DNA of 64,000 nt from Pseudolactococcus raffinolactis NBRC 100932 (GTDB taxonomy: Bacteria > Bacillota > Bacilli > Lactobacillales > Streptococcaceae): assembly GCF_001591765.1 (NCBI RefSeq), contig NZ_BCVN01000005.1:16080-80079 (forward strand), read 5' to 3'. Below, piece by piece: positions 39,040-49,381 of this stretch. The position numbers and the translations under genes were made by a program. Numbering within the stretch: the first letter of the stretch is position 1; the number at the start of each line of letters is the position of its first letter. Below the pieces are notes generated by a model. The model did no database searches and had not been told where the DNA came from. It saw only the letters and a program-made list of their open reading frames with translations.

Positions 39040-39068
39040 ATTTTACGTTATTTTGTAAGCGTTGACAA
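39040..39068 (-). promoter_or_regulatory. pflA promoter with cre-like site
   Basis: Minus-strand TTGTCA (39063-39068), 17-bp spacer, TAAAAT (39040-39045). Bases 39054-39067 read TGTCAACGCTTACA, one mismatch from the cre consensus. The site starts 8 bp upstream of the -10 box and covers the -35 element. Confidence 0.75.
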
Positions 39069-39163
39069 ATACTAGCATTATTTTTTAGAACAGGCCTTGT
39101 CAAAACTTTCAAACTAATACAAAATAAAAACTAGACATCATCGACTAGTTTCACATCTAACTT

Positions 39164-39580
39164 TTACAAACCGTCCAAGAAAGCAGCTACAGCTATGATA
39201 AGTAACGGTAAAGCTATGATAAGGGCAATGACGACATTTCTCTTCCAATGCGTCGCATCTGGTATGACCCTCTGAACATCTTTAAATGACGTCACACTGT
39301 TTCGCCATAGCTCTTCTCTTGTATAGCAATCTTTGTCATTAACCATGAGCGTGCCGTCATCTTGAATGGCAAACTCATTTCCTAAAAAAGTAAGTGTAGG
39401 AGGAACAGCAAACTTTCTACGTGTCCCTTTGGCTACCTTTTCATCTCCGGCCAAGGCATTTTCGTACTGCTGTATAAAATGAGAGGGCAGGTAACGCCGA
39501 TCGCCATTATCAAAATCAAGCATGATAAAATTATTAGGCAACATCTCTGCATTTTTAACTTTAGGAATTACGTCACTCAT
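39164..39580 (-). CDS. DUF2442-like protein with C-terminal membrane anchor, 138 aa
   Basis: The N-terminal 55 residues contain NNFIMLDFDNGDRRYLPSHF, resembling DUF2442 domains. A middle part has TFLGNEFAIQDDGTLMVND, followed by a basic region and a single C-terminal helix (about residues 114-134, VVIALIIALPLLIIAVAAFL). A tail-anchored topology is likely, with the domain in the cytoplasm. Function unknown. CAGGAGAAATGAAAT precedes the ATG. The 334-bp upstream gap holds several inverted repeats. Confidence 0.65.
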   Translation of the reverse strand: MSDVIPKVKNAEMLPNNFIMLDFDNGDRRYLPSHFIQQYENALAGDEKVAKGTRRKFAVPPTLTFLGNEFAIQDDGTLMVNDKDCYTREELWRNSVTSFKDVQRVIPDATHWKRNVVIALIIALPLLIIAVAAFLDGL

Positions 39581-39914
39581 ATTTCATTTCTCCTGAATTG
39601 ATGGATCTAGAGGGAGTACTTTTTTCTAGATATTTGCGACTTGCAATGTCCACCACATGGTGGGTTTCCTTCCCCTAAATAGTCATATAATGACAAAATA
39701 AAATACAATATAATGACCATTTCTATATCCGAGAAACCGTTTCCTCAGATATTTCACCTTTATTCTAACACAAATTAATTTTAATGCCAATATATAACTA
39801 TTCTAGCTTCGCTTTTTTATAACTAGGCCTATCTTTTAATCATTCCATACCATTTTAATATATAAAAAAACACTAGCCACTTTCGTAACTAGCGATTTTC
39901 TAATTATTTATTGC
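39581..39914. other. 334-bp gap between ptsI and the DUF2442-like gene
   Basis: Nearest the DUF2442-like gene there are ATCTAGA/TCTAGAT (39605-39611 with 39625-39631) and the perfect CCACC-ACAT-GGTGG (39650-39663). ATATAATGAC occurs twice about 20 bp apart near 39684-39717. The ptsI terminator lies at 39863-39897. The rest is AT-rich with no open frame of note. Confidence 0.6.
39863..39897 (-). terminator. Terminator of ptsHI
   Basis: CGCTAGTTAC and GTGGCTAGTG pair over 10 bp (three G-U) on the minus strand around a GAAA tetraloop; seven T follow. Confidence 0.85.
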
Positions 39915-41642
39915 TTATTTTGTGTAGTCTTCAACCAAGGCAAAAACTTCTTCCATTGTCGCACATTCAGTCAAGGCTTTGTTAGCCAATTCTTGCATTT
40001 TCGCAGTGTCAAGACGTTTCATCAAGCTACGTGTTTGTAGGATTGATGTCGCTGACATTGAGAATTCGTCAAGTCCCATACCAACTAAAAGTGGTACAGC
40101 AGTTTGGTCACCGGCCATTTCGCCACACATACCAGCCCATTTACCTTCAGCATGCGCTGCTTTAATCACGTTGTTGATTAAGCGCAAGATTGATGGGTTA
40201 TAAGGTTGGTAGAGGTAAGAAACTTGTTCGTTCATACGGTCAGCCGCCATCGTGTATTGGATGAGGTCGTTAGTACCGATTGAGAAGAAGTCTACTTCTT
40301 TAGCGAATTGGTCAGCAAGCATTGCTGCTGCTGGGATTTCGATCATGATACCTACTTGGATGTCGTCAGCAACTGCTACGCCTTCAGCGAGCAAGTTTGC
40401 TTTTTCTTCATCGAAAAGTTTTTTAGCTGCACGGAATTCAGTCACGAGTGCAACCATTGGGAACATGATGCGAAGTTTACCGTGAACAGATGAACGAAGC
40501 AAAGCACGCAATTGTGTGCGGAACATGGCATCGCCACCTTCAGACAAGCTGATACGAAGCGCACGGTAACCAAGGAATGGGTTCATTTCTTTCGGAAGAT
40601 CGAAATAAGGCAATTCCTTGTCACCACCGATGTCCATCGTACGGACAACAACTGGTTTACCATTCATGCCTTCAAGCACTGCTTTATAGGCTTCATATTG
40701 TTCATCTTCAGTTGGGAAGTCTTGTGAATCCATGTAAAGGAACTCAGTACGGTATAAACCAACTGCTTCCCCACCATTTTCATTCACGCCGACAACGTCT
40801 TTAGGTGTACCAATATTGGCAGCCAATTCAAAGTGTTTGCCATCAGCAGTCATTGTTTCAGCATCTTTAAGCAAAGCCCATTCTGCTTTTTGATCAGCAT
40901 AAGCTTTACCTGCAGCAAGAAACTCTGCTTGTTCAGCTTCTGTTGGTTCGATAATGACATCACCAGTGATCCCGTTGACAGCCAAGAGTTGACCGTCTGT
41001 CACAAGTGTTGTGATGTTATTTGTACCAAGAACAGCAGGGATTTCAAGTGTCCGTGCCATGATAGCTGAGTGACTTGTACGTCCGCCGATATTTGTAATA
41101 AAGGCTTTAACGAATTTTTTGTCAAGTTGCGCTGTATCAGATGGTGTCAAATCATGTGCAACGACGATCACTTCTTGATCGATTGTTGCAGGACTTGGCA
41201 ATTTCTTGCCAAGTAGATTTGCAAGCACACGTTTTGTAACGTCTTTGATGTCAGCAGCACGTTCTTGCATGTATGGATTATCTTCCATACCTTCGAAAAT
41301 CGCGATAAACATATCTGTCACTTCTTTAAGTGCTGTTTCTGCGTTTGTTTTCTTAGCGCGAATCGTTTCTTTCATTTGACCGATCATTTCTGGATCTGCA
41401 AGAACCATCAAATGCGCGTCAAATACCGCTGCCGCTTCGTTTCCTAGGCTTTCTACAGCTTTCTCACGGATAACGTTAAGCTCGCCTGTGCTTGCTTCAA
41501 GAGCAGCATCCAAGCGAGCTTCCTCGTTGTCTGTATTTTCGACAGTAACTGTCTCAAATGACAAATCCGGTTGAACAAGTAGATAAGCTTTGGCAACTGC
41601 AACACCGCTAGACGCGGCAATACCTGTAAGCTTTTCTGCCAT
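39915..41642 (-). CDS. ptsI: PTS enzyme I, phosphoenolpyruvate-protein phosphotransferase
   Basis: Takes phosphate from PEP and passes it to HPr for all PTS sugars. The phospho-histidine motif is [13 protein letters not shown]. The PEP-binding barrel has [54 protein letters not shown] and the active-site cysteine in [11 protein letters not shown]. Length 575 aa is exact for Gram-positive EI. It starts 2 bp after the ptsH stop, forming the ptsHI operon, with a terminator after. Confidence 0.98.
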   Translation of the reverse strand: MAEKLTGIAASSGVAVAKAYLLVQPDLSFETVTVENTDNEEARLDAALEASTGELNVIREKAVESLGNEAAAVFDAHLMVLADPEMIGQMKETIRAKKTNAETALKEVTDMFIAIFEGMEDNPYMQERAADIKDVTKRVLANLLGKKLPSPATIDQEVIVVAHDLTPSDTAQLDKKFVKAFITNIGGRTSHSAIMARTLEIPAVLGTNNITTLVTDGQLLAVNGITGDVIIEPTEAEQAEFLAAGKAYADQKAEWALLKDAETMTADGKHFELAANIGTPKDVVGVNENGGEAVGLYRTEFLYMDSQDFPTEDEQYEAYKAVLEGMNGKPVVVRTMDIGGDKELPYFDLPKEMNPFLGYRALRISLSEGGDAMFRTQLRALLRSSVHGKLRIMFPMVALVTEFRAAKKLFDEEKANLLAEGVAVADDIQVGIMIEIPAAAMLADQFAKEVDFFSIGTNDLIQYTMAADRMNEQVSYLYQPYNPSILRLINNVIKAAHAEGKWAGMCGEMAGDQTAVPLLVGMGLDEFSMSATSILQTRSLMKRLDTAKMQELANKALTECATMEEVFALVEDYTK

Positions 41643-41644
41643 GA

Positions 41645-41914
41645 TTATTCCCCAGCCAATCCTTCTTTTGTCATTGTTTCAGTGATTGCAGCGATTGCGT
41701 CGTCTGCGTCTGCGCCTTCAGCAGAGATTGTAACGTCAGCACCTTGACCAACACCAAGTGACATAACACCCATGATTGATTTAAGGTTAACTGATTTACC
41801 TTTATATTCAAGGTTGATGTCAGAAGTGAATTTTGAAGCTGCTTGTACAAGCAAAGTTGCAGGACGTGCGTGGATACCTGTTTCAGCTACGATGTGAAAA
41901 TCTTTAGATGCCAT
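41645..41914 (-). CDS. ptsH: HPr phosphocarrier protein
   Basis: Carries phosphate on His15 ([13 protein letters not shown]) from enzyme I to EIIA proteins. Ser46 in [12 protein letters not shown] is the HPr kinase site; HPr-Ser46-P is the co-repressor of CcpA, which makes the cre-like sites of malQ, pflA, focA and of this operon itself relevant. Length 89 aa. GGAG precedes the ATG and the promoter lies at 41984-42012. Confidence 0.98.
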   Translation of the reverse strand: MASKDFHIVAETGIHARPATLLVQAASKFTSDINLEYKGKSVNLKSIMGVMSLGVGQGADVTISAEGADADDAIAAITETMTKEGLAGE

Positions 41915-41983
41915 GATTGCATTCTCCTTAGTTTTTTCGATAATTTTTGACTTTTAGTTATATTTCAAAGCCATCACAAGAAT

Positions 41984-42012
41984 ATTTTATCACAAAATGA
42001 AAAGGTTTGCAA
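41984..42012 (-). promoter_or_regulatory. ptsHI promoter with cre-like site
   Basis: Minus-strand TTGCAA (42007-42012), 17-bp spacer, TGA-TAAAAT (-10 at 41984-41989). Plus-strand bases 41998-42011 read TGAAAAGGTTTGCA, two mismatches from cre, again starting 8 bp from the -10 box. Confidence 0.6.
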
Positions 42013-42185
42013 TAAAAATGCAACAATTATTTATCATGTGTGCTATACCAGCTTATGATGACAGCTGCTACTTTTCAACAGATCATGGGCTTTTTCACGC
42101 AAATTCTTTATGAAGAAATCTCACACTTCTTATTTTCTCTTTCTTTTCGATCCGCCATCTGTTTCATAATATCTCGAAACACGCA

Positions 42186-42209
42186 ATAAAAAAGAGGCTT
42201 TCGCCTCCA
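42186..42209 (-). terminator. Terminator after the downstream DAHP synthase gene
   Basis: GGAGGC-GAAA-GCCTC on the minus strand followed by six T. Confidence 0.88.
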
Positions 42210-42219
42210 TTATTCTGGA

Positions 42220-43248
42220 TTAATCCAAAGTTTCATAAATTTCGTTAACTAGGGCTTCTGTTTTATCCCAACCGAGACATGGGTCTGTAATGGACTGGCC
42301 AAATACTTCTGGTGTATCCTGGCGTCCATCTTCTAAGTAAGACTCAATCATAAAGCCACGGACAGTTTGCTTGATCTGCTCGTTCCAGTCACGATTAATT
42401 AGGGTCTGACGCACGATGCGGATCTGCTCTAAGAATTGTTTCCCTGAGTTATCGTGGTTAGTGTCCACCATAATGAAAGGATTTTTAAGTCCCATTTTGT
42501 CATAAGTCGCAATCGCTTTGAGGAGGTTATCGTAGTAGTAATTTGGTTCATTTTCACCGTACTCGTTTGTCGCACCACGTAAAATCACGTGCGCCAAAGG
42601 ATTGCCGTCTGTGTCCACTTCCGCATTACCAAACAAGAAGTTTTGTTTGTTTTGCGCTGCATGAATCGCATTAAACATCACGCTCAAGTTACCAGAAGTT
42701 GGATTTTTCATACCTGTTGGTGCATCAATACCTGATGCCACAAAACGGTGCTCCTGATCCTCAACTGACCGTGCACCAATCGCATGGTAGCTAACCAAAT
42801 CGTCGACCATGCGCAAATTAGAAGGGTAGAGCATTTCGTCAGCGGTTGTCAAACCAGTCTGCGTGATCACTTTATAATGCAGGTCACGAACAGCCTGAAT
42901 CCCATTGATGAGATCCGGTAATTTAGACGTATCTGGTTGATGCATCAGGCCTTTGTAGCCATCACCATTGGTCCGAGGTTTAGCCGTGTAGACACGCATG
43001 ACCATAAAGACCTTATCCTTCACTTGCTCTTGTAACTTGGCTAAACGGTGGGCGTATTCCAGAACCGCAGCTTCATTATCTGATGAACAAGGGCCAATAA
43101 CGAGCAAGATACGGTCGTCTTCACCTTTGATAATGCGTTCTAACTCGGCATCACGCGCTTCTTTTTTAGCTAAAATATCGCCTTCTAGTTTGGCGTGTGA
43201 CTTAACTGTTGCGATATCAATTGTCGCACCTTTTTGATGTATTCCCAT
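42220..43248 (-). CDS. aroG: 3-deoxy-7-phosphoheptulonate synthase, AroG type, copy 1
   Basis: First step of aromatic amino acid synthesis, joining PEP and erythrose 4-phosphate. Type I signature elements: LLVIGPCSSDNEAAVLEYAHRL, RVYTAKPRTNGDGYKGL, GARSVEDQEHRFVASG, MVDTNHDNSGKQFLEQ and ESYLEDGRQD. Length is 342 aa. It is a close paralogue of the next gene, and the pair beside secA repeats the pneumococcal arrangement. A terminator-like hairpin separates the two, so this copy likely has its own promoter or is attenuated. The feedback specificity of each copy cannot be read from the sequence. Confidence 0.95.
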   Translation of the reverse strand: MGIHQKGATIDIATVKSHAKLEGDILAKKEARDAELERIIKGEDDRILLVIGPCSSDNEAAVLEYAHRLAKLQEQVKDKVFMVMRVYTAKPRTNGDGYKGLMHQPDTSKLPDLINGIQAVRDLHYKVITQTGLTTADEMLYPSNLRMVDDLVSYHAIGARSVEDQEHRFVASGIDAPTGMKNPTSGNLSVMFNAIHAAQNKQNFLFGNAEVDTDGNPLAHVILRGATNEYGENEPNYYYDNLLKAIATYDKMGLKNPFIMVDTNHDNSGKQFLEQIRIVRQTLINRDWNEQIKQTVRGFMIESYLEDGRQDTPEVFGQSITDPCLGWDKTEALVNEIYETLD

Positions 43249-43292
43249 TTTTCATTTTCTTTCTAATTATTACAAAATTCTGACAAAATTAT

Positions 43293-43323
43293 TTAAACAA
43301 AAACTGAAGCAAGCTCCAGTTTC
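43293..43323 (-). terminator. Terminator-like hairpin between the two DAHP synthase genes
   Basis: AAACTGGAGC and GCTTCAGTTT on the minus strand pair (one G-U) and lead into TTTTTGTTT. It ends the first transcript or attenuates read-through into the second synthase gene. Confidence 0.75.
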
Positions 43324-43375
43324 GTCGCCAAATTTCTGACTGGTACAAGGCTCCTAAATCGAGCAGCGTCCCTTA

Positions 43376-44401
43376 TTAAAGTTCTTGATATATTTCGTTA
43401 ATCAAGTTTTCCGTTTTATCCCAACCGAGACATGGGTCTGTGATTGATTTACCGAAAACGACCGGCTCGTCTTGACGACCATCTTCCAAGTAAGACTCAA
43501 TCATGAAACCACGAACATATTTATGAATGAGTGGATTCCATTGATGATTGATCAAGGTTTGACGGATAATTCGGATTTGTTCCAAATAACGTTTTCCTGA
43601 ATTATCATGGTTGGTATCAATCATGATGAAAGGATTTTCAAGACCCATTTTTTCATAAGTCGCGATCGCTTCTAACAAATCATCTGTATAGAAGTTAGGA
43701 ATATTTTTGCCATATTCATTCAAGGCACCTCGAAGAATCGCATGTGCTAATGGGTTGCCTTCAGTTTCAACTTCTGTTCGGTTAAAGAGGAAGTTTTGCG
43801 GTGCTTGAGCAGCATATATCCCATTAAACATAACATTCAGATTACCTGACGTTGGATTTTTCAAACCAACAGGTACATCAATGCCTGAAGCCACAAAACG
43901 GTGCTGTTGGTTCTCAACCGAGCGTGCCCCAACTGCAATATAGCTGACTAGGTCATCAATAATCCGCAGATTTTCAGGATAAAGCATCTCATCAGCAGTT
44001 GTCAAACCAGTCTCAGTGATGACTTTATAATGCAATTCACGAACAGCTTTGATACCATTTAACAGATTAGGTTGCGCTGTCGCATCTGGTTGGTGGATCA
44101 AGCCTTTGTAGCCATCTCCATTGGTCCGTGGTTTTGCTGTATAAACGCGCATGACCATGAAAATTTTATCTTTAACTGTTTCTTGTAACTTAGCTAAACG
44201 ACGGGCATATTCAAGCGCCGCTTCTTCATTATCAGATGAACAAGGACCAATAACCAATAAGATACGGTCATCTTCGCCTTTGATGATAGCTTCTAACTCA
44301 CGGTCACGGGCTTCTTTCAAAGCTTTAGTTGCCGCTGAAAGTTTGCCTAATTCTTTGATTTCTTCTATCTCTAGTTTTTTAGAAATTTCTTTAAATGTCA
44401 T
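43376..44401 (-). CDS. aroG: 3-deoxy-7-phosphoheptulonate synthase, AroG type, copy 2
   Basis: 341-aa paralogue of the neighbouring synthase with the same active-site stretches: LLVIGPCSSDNEEAALEYARRL, RTNGDGYKGLIHQPDAT, GARSVENQQHRFVASG, MIDTNHDNSGKRYLEQ. The N-terminal 40 residues differ from copy 1 (a longer charged helix, KKLEIEEIKELGKLS), which is where allosteric sites often vary, so different inhibition is plausible but unproven. It follows secA after 113 bp that hold a CCGTC-TTGC-GACGG hairpin without T run. Confidence 0.95.
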   Translation of the reverse strand: MTFKEISKKLEIEEIKELGKLSAATKALKEARDRELEAIIKGEDDRILLVIGPCSSDNEEAALEYARRLAKLQETVKDKIFMVMRVYTAKPRTNGDGYKGLIHQPDATAQPNLLNGIKAVRELHYKVITETGLTTADEMLYPENLRIIDDLVSYIAVGARSVENQQHRFVASGIDVPVGLKNPTSGNLNVMFNGIYAAQAPQNFLFNRTEVETEGNPLAHAILRGALNEYGKNIPNFYTDDLLEAIATYEKMGLENPFIMIDTNHDNSGKRYLEQIRIIRQTLINHQWNPLIHKYVRGFMIESYLEDGRQDEPVVFGKSITDPCLGWDKTENLINEIYQEL

Positions 44402-44514
44402 TTATTTACTTTCAATCTTTAGCTAAGTAACCGTCTTGCGACGGCTACTTTCATGGAATCGTCCTCAAGGCACTCAAGTACTTTGAAGAACTTGCAACTA
44501 ATTTTTTCGTATGA

Positions 44515-47106
44515 TTAGACGATTCTAGCGCGGCCATGACAATTTTTAAATTTCTTGCCTGAACCACATGGACATGGATCATTACGTTTCACTTTTGAAA
44601 AGTCTATACCTGATGTCTCAACATTCGTTGCTGCTTCTGCTGAAGCAACATTTGTCAGATTTTCTAGTGAAGCCGTTGTCACGACTTTAGGTCCATTATC
44701 TTGCTGAATCGTTGTTTGTGGATGAATTTGTGCTTTCATCATCAAACGTGTCACTTCAAACTCGATCGCACCAACCATGTTATTAAACATGTTGAAGGCT
44801 TCTTGTTGATATTCAACAAGTGGATTATTTTGGGCGTAACCACGCAAGCCAACACTTTGTCGCATTTGATCTAGTTGGTCAATATGATCTGACCAGTTTG
44901 TGTCAACAGTTCTAAGAATAACAGCTTGTTGGAAACTTAATTGACGTTCTGGATCAGCTAATTTTGCCATTTGATCAGCATAGATCACCTTGATTTTGTC
45001 TAAAATCAAGTCTTTAATAGCAGATAAACTCAAGCCATCCAGATCAGTAGCTTTGATTGCACCGTCAGGAAGGAAGCTACTTTCCACTTGGACGATTAAA
45101 TCTTGCGTCCCTGTTTCATCTAGCTTTCCTAAAGGCGCTTGCCCTGCAATGCTGCGTTCAATCGTCCGATCAAACATACCAAAAAGTTCTGGTGTTAAAC
45201 TCTCTTTGGCTGTAATTACTTCATAGCGTTGTTTATAAATCACTTCACGTTGTTCGCGAATGACGTCATCATATTGCAAGACTTGTTTCCGAGAATCGTA
45301 GTTATTCCCCTCAACACGTTTTTGTGACGCTTCAATCTGATTGGTGATCATGCGAGATTTAATCACCGCATCTTCACCTTCAATTTTGAAACGCTCAAGG
45401 ACTGCCGCTACACGTTCACTACCAAAACGACGCATCAAATCATCTTCAAGCGACAGATAGAATTGTGACACACCTGGGTCACCTTGACGACCAGAACGAC
45501 CACGCAACTGATTATCAATCCGACGAGATTCATGACGTTCAGTCCCGATAACAGCCAGCCCACGATATTCCGCTTCTGGATGATCGACAACACCAGCACC
45601 TAATTTAATATCGGTACCACGACCCGCCATATTGGTCGCAATGGTTACTGCACCCTTTTGGCCGGCATTCATGATGATTTGAGCTTCTTTAAAGTGATTC
45701 TTAGCATTCAAAACTTCGTGTGGAATACCTGATTGGACAAGTTTTTGAGAAATGATCTCCGATGTTTCCACACCGACTGTCCCGATCAAGATGGGTTGAC
45801 CCTTATCATGACGGTCTTTGACATCACGCACGACTGCTGCAAATTTTGATTCAATCGTTGGATAGAGCAAATCTGGATGATCGACACGAATGACTGGCAT
45901 ATTAGTCGGGATTGGGATGATTTGCATATTATAAATTTCACGGAATTCTTCCGCTTCTGTTTTTGCAGTCCCTGACATCCCTGCCAGTTTTTTGTACATC
46001 CGGAAATAGTTTTGATAAGTGATAGACGCCATTGTCTTAGACTCATCTTGGATTGGCACGCCTTCTTTGGCTTCAATCGCTTGGTGGAGGCCATCAGAGA
46101 AACGACGTCCTTCCATGGCACGACCGGTAAATTGATCGACAATCAACACTTCTTGATTTTCATCAACCATGTAATCAAAGTCAAGAGACATGATATAGTT
46201 AGCACGCAAAGAATTATCTACAAAGTGCGTCAAGGCCGCATTTTCAAGATCATAAAGATTGTCAATCGCAAAGAACTTCTCTGCTTTATCAATCCCTTCT
46301 TCTGTCAAGCTAATCGTTTTAGACTGGACATCAATTTTATAATCATCGCCTTCTTCATAGTCTTCACGACCATTCAAAGATTTGACAAATTGGTCTGCAC
46401 GATAGTAAAGTGCACTTGAGCTTTCTGCCTGACCGGAAATAATCAACGGTGTCCGGGCTTCATCGATCAAAATCGAATCCACTTCATCGACTAAAGCAAA
46501 GTTCAAAGGGCGTTGTGACATTTCTTCAAATGTCGTTACCATATTATCACGCAGATAGTCAAAACCTAACTCAGAGTTGGTTGAATAAGTGATATCGCAA
46601 GCATATGCTTCACGTTTCTCAACTGCTGACTTGGTTGATGAGTTAATCCCAACAGTTAATCCTAGCCAGTTATAGAGTTCTCCCATTTCAGTCGCATCAC
46701 GCGCTGACAGGTACTCATTGACCGTGACAACGTGGACACCTTCACCCGCCAAAGCGTTCAGGTAAACTGGCATTGTCGCCGTTAAGGTTTTACCTTCACC
46801 AGTACGCATTTCAGGGACGTCACCATTATGAAGGACAATACCACCCATAATTTGAACGTGATAAGGAAAAAGACCTAGAATCCGTTTAGCACCTTCACGA
46901 GCGACCGCAAATGCTTCATAGAGTAAATCATCTAGTGTTTCGCCATTTTGATAACGCTGTTTAAACTCAGGTGTTTTGGCTTGAAGTTCAGCATCAGACA
47001 TAGCCGCATAAGCTGCCTCATAGCTTTCTACCTTTTCTGCCATTTTATGCAATTTTTTTAATTGTTTTTTATCATTTTCAATTAGTTTTTGAATAATGTT
47101 AGCCAT
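44515..47106 (-). CDS. secA: Preprotein translocase ATPase SecA
   Basis: Motor of the general secretion channel. Walker [15 protein letters not shown], Walker [18 protein letters not shown], and the helicase-like [16 protein letters not shown] stretch [15 protein letters not shown] and [11 protein letters not shown] are present. The C-terminal zinc site [17 protein letters not shown] binds SecB or ribosomes. The frame begins at 47118, but [16 protein letters not shown] at 47106 has GGGAG and matches the family (863 aa). A secreted Usp45-like substrate is encoded next door. Confidence 0.98.
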   Translation of the reverse strand: MANIIQKLIENDKKQLKKLHKMAEKVESYEAAYAAMSDAELQAKTPEFKQRYQNGETLDDLLYEAFAVAREGAKRILGLFPYHVQIMGGIVLHNGDVPEMRTGEGKTLTATMPVYLNALAGEGVHVVTVNEYLSARDATEMGELYNWLGLTVGINSSTKSAVEKREAYACDITYSTNSELGFDYLRDNMVTTFEEMSQRPLNFALVDEVDSILIDEARTPLIISGQAESSSALYYRADQFVKSLNGREDYEEGDDYKIDVQSKTISLTEEGIDKAEKFFAIDNLYDLENAALTHFVDNSLRANYIMSLDFDYMVDENQEVLIVDQFTGRAMEGRRFSDGLHQAIEAKEGVPIQDESKTMASITYQNYFRMYKKLAGMSGTAKTEAEEFREIYNMQIIPIPTNMPVIRVDHPDLLYPTIESKFAAVVRDVKDRHDKGQPILIGTVGVETSEIISQKLVQSGIPHEVLNAKNHFKEAQIIMNAGQKGAVTIATNMAGRGTDIKLGAGVVDHPEAEYRGLAVIGTERHESRRIDNQLRGRSGRQGDPGVSQFYLSLEDDLMRRFGSERVAAVLERFKIEGEDAVIKSRMITNQIEASQKRVEGNNYDSRKQVLQYDDVIREQREVIYKQRYEVITAKESLTPELFGMFDRTIERSIAGQAPLGKLDETGTQDLIVQVESSFLPDGAIKATDLDGLSLSAIKDLILDKIKVIYADQMAKLADPERQLSFQQAVILRTVDTNWSDHIDQLDQMRQSVGLRGYAQNNPLVEYQQEAFNMFNNMVGAIEFEVTRLMMKAQIHPQTTIQQDNGPKVVTTASLENLTNVASAEAATNVETSGIDFSKVKRNDPCPCGSGKKFKNCHGRARIV

Positions 47107-47190
47107 TTTATCTCCCAAAGAGTCTTAGTCATTGTCTTAAAACAATATACTCTCAACAATTTTACCATTTTATAACCTAAATTTCAATTA

Positions 47191-47218
47191 TAAAAAAAAT
47201 CGCCCTGAGGCGATTTTT
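47191..47218 (-). terminator. Terminator of the Usp45-like gene
   Basis: AAATCGCC (47197-47204) pairs with GGCGATTT (47209-47216) around a 4-nt loop; eight T follow on the minus strand. Confidence 0.9.
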
Positions 47219-47228
47219 GATAGATGCA

Positions 47229-48425
47229 TCAATTTGGATAGATATAAGTCACAGCACCTGGATCGAACAAGCCGCCACGGTGATCTGCAATATAACGTTT
47301 ACCTGCATAGTTTGATTCTTGAACGGCAATTTGATTACCACTTACTTGGTAAACAACGGCAACGTGACCATAACCACCTTGCCATACAGCGATAGCACCA
47401 ACTTGTGGTACTGAACCTGTACGTAAACCAGCTCTAGCTGCAGAGGCAGCCCAGTCGCCACCATTACCCCAGTAATCGCCTGCCCAAGGTGCTAATACTT
47501 TAGCCCCCCATGTACACTCACCTACTGGATAAGTGTTGGCACCACCACCGCCACCTGGAGGCGTAGGTGTTGGCGTAGGTGTTGGCGTAGGTGTTGGTGC
47601 TGGCGTATAACCACCACCGCCACCACCAGGATTAGGCACGTTATTGTCAATGGAAGCACCATTATCAGTTTGTTCTTTTGCTTTAGCAGCGGCATCAGCA
47701 ACTTGATCGCTGTAAGCTTTTTCACGAGCAGCTGCTTCTGAAGCGGCTGCTTGAGCAGCAGCTTTTTGTTCAAGCAATGAAGCTTTATCACCTTCTGCTG
47801 TTGCACGTTCTGCTGCTAAGTTCAATTGAGCAACTTTAAGCTGTGCTTGTTGTGTTTCAAGTGTTTTAGCTTGATCATCCATTTGAGCTAGCAGTTTGTA
47901 GCCTTCATTTGATTTCGCTTGGTTTGTTTTTACTGCTTTGTCTAAATTAGCTTTAGCAGTTTCTTGTTGTTTCATCATGTCGTTGTTTGCTTTTACAACA
48001 GTTCTCATTGCTGAGACGCGTGTTACGACATCTGATAAAGATTTAGAGTTGATGACAGCATCCACGTATGATGTTGCTGAACCATCTGTTTGTGCTGAAC
48101 GTGCTTGTGCTTTGAGCGCTTCATCACGTTCTTTAATTTCTTTTGTTAAGTCGCCAATTTTGACTTGTAGTTTTTCAGATTCTTTAAGCAAATCGTCAGT
48201 CTCTTTTTTAAGAGCGCTTTGTTTCGACGATAATGTATCAACTTGTGACTGAATATTTGTCACTTCTGTCTGAGCAGTTGCTTCGGCAGATTTTGTCGAG
48301 GCAATTTTTGCATCCTGACTCGCGATTTTATCATCGGTTTCATCGGCTACAGCAACGAATGCTGTTGAAGCTGATGTTAAAACAACTGTAGATAATAAAA
48401 GAGCTGATATCAATTTTTTCTTCAT
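47229..48425 (-). CDS. usp45: Secreted Usp45/PcsB-like peptidoglycan hydrolase with CHAP domain
   Basis: A 398-aa exported protein. The signal peptide is KKKLISALLLSTVVLTSASTAF with cleavage probably after AVA near residue 27. Residues 30-245 form long coiled coils like PcsB, which contacts FtsEX. A linker has PGGGGGGYTPAPTP and a PT repeat. The C-terminal CHAP domain has catalytic Cys in VGECTWGAKVLAPW, His in GYGHVAVVYQV and the ESNYAG motif. Likely splits daughter-cell peptidoglycan. Position after mreCD matches lactococcal usp45. The PT repeat length may vary between strains. Confidence 0.94.
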   Translation of the reverse strand: MKKKLISALLLSTVVLTSASTAFVAVADETDDKIASQDAKIASTKSAEATAQTEVTNIQSQVDTLSSKQSALKKETDDLLKESEKLQVKIGDLTKEIKERDEALKAQARSAQTDGSATSYVDAVINSKSLSDVVTRVSAMRTVVKANNDMMKQQETAKANLDKAVKTNQAKSNEGYKLLAQMDDQAKTLETQQAQLKVAQLNLAAERATAEGDKASLLEQKAAAQAAASEAAAREKAYSDQVADAAAKAKEQTDNGASIDNNVPNPGGGGGGYTPAPTPTPTPTPTPTPPGGGGGANTYPVGECTWGAKVLAPWAGDYWGNGGDWAASAARAGLRTGSVPQVGAIAVWQGGYGHVAVVYQVSGNQIAVQESNYAGKRYIADHRGGLFDPGAVTYIYPN

Positions 48426-48512
48426 ATAGTTTTCTTTTCCTCCAAAGGCTATCGCGTTTTCGGTTCAATTTTAATTATACGCTTTCAAAGTACGATTAAT
48501 GTTACAATCATG

Positions 48513-49046
48513 TTACAGTTTAGTTTTCATTTGTAACGCTTTCTTTGCTTTTGTTATCCCATAAAATTTTTCTAGAGGCGACTGCAAAACAATGGCAAAG
48601 AAAATGTTAAGGAACAAACTTGGCGCTATTTCATAGATCACATAGTCTACAAAATTAAAGCTCGAAATTTGAAACCCTAAGATAATGGCGCCCGACAAGA
48701 ACTCAAAAGCTGTTACAATAATAATCACAGTAAAAATCCGCGTTAAGCGATTTGCAAAGACTGTTTGTCGAATATTATACACAAAAAGTGCAATCAAAGG
48801 AAACAATAAGCTTGCGATACCATAAACACCGATATAGTAGCTGTCATAGATTAGTCCGATGACAAAAGCAACGATAACAACATAATGATAGCTATGCTGC
48901 AAGATACTATAAGTCAGAAAAATCAGGAGTAAACAAGATGTCACAGTTGTGACATTTGTACTAAGCAAGTGCGTCAGCTGGCCATCTAATAGCATCACGA
49001 CTAATAAAATGAAGGGCGTAAAAAATTGAAAGGAGAAACGACTCAT
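48513..49046 (-). CDS. mreD: Rod-shape determining protein MreD
   Basis: Integral membrane protein of 177 aa with about five hydrophobic helices (FFTPFILLVVMLLDGQL at the start). The family features include LIYDSYYIGVYGIASLLFPL in the middle. With MreC it organises peripheral wall synthesis in ovococci. AAGGATGATCAAAA precedes the ATG. It is followed by the Usp45-like gene after 88 bp. It is separated from mreC by a plus-strand gene, which breaks the normal mreCD operon. Confidence 0.9.
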   Translation of the reverse strand: MSRFSFQFFTPFILLVVMLLDGQLTHLLSTNVTTVTSCLLLIFLTYSILQHSYHYVVIVAFVIGLIYDSYYIGVYGIASLLFPLIALFVYNIRQTVFANRLTRIFTVIIIVTAFEFLSGAIILGFQISSFNFVDYVIYEIAPSLFLNIFFAIVLQSPLEKFYGITKAKKALQMKTKL

Positions 49047-49381
49047 TTTTGATCATCCTTTCGAAAACTACTATTATATCTACTATTATCATATTTTTGG
49101 TGGTGATAACTGTTTAACATCTCTTTTTTCCTCCATATTCCCTATCTTCTTTCACGTACCTAGAGTTGATTAAGCCAAGAAACAGGAAAACATTAATATC
49201 TTCATTATATCACTACTTGCTTTCTTTTTCTATCTGTTCTAAACCCTCTCTCGAAATGTAATTAAATTGACAAATTATAATATACGCTGTATTATAATGA
49301 TATAGGTAGATGATTCTTAAGTCTTTGGCTGTTCTATTTTAATCCCTATCAATACGCAGCCTTACATATAATGGAGGAATG
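49047..49381. other. 335-bp gap with the LapA-gene promoter
   Basis: Plus strand TTGACA at 49267 with a 17-bp spacer to TATTAT is a good promoter for the LapA-like gene. For mreD on the minus strand I see only AT-rich sequence (TATAATAGTAG-like boxes near 49070-49090). No open frame is supported. Confidence 0.5.

Larger units (their letters stand above)
41915..42219. other. 305-bp gap upstream of ptsHI
   Basis: Contains the ptsHI promoter with a weak cre-like site near 41984-42012 and the terminator of the first DAHP synthase at 42186-42209. In between (42013-42185) I see no gene, only AT-rich sequence. Confidence 0.65.

Noticed and set aside
47522..47806. Minus-strand frame with HQHLRQHLRQHLR repeats
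   Set aside because: Alternative frame of the Pro-Thr repeat in the Usp45-like protein.
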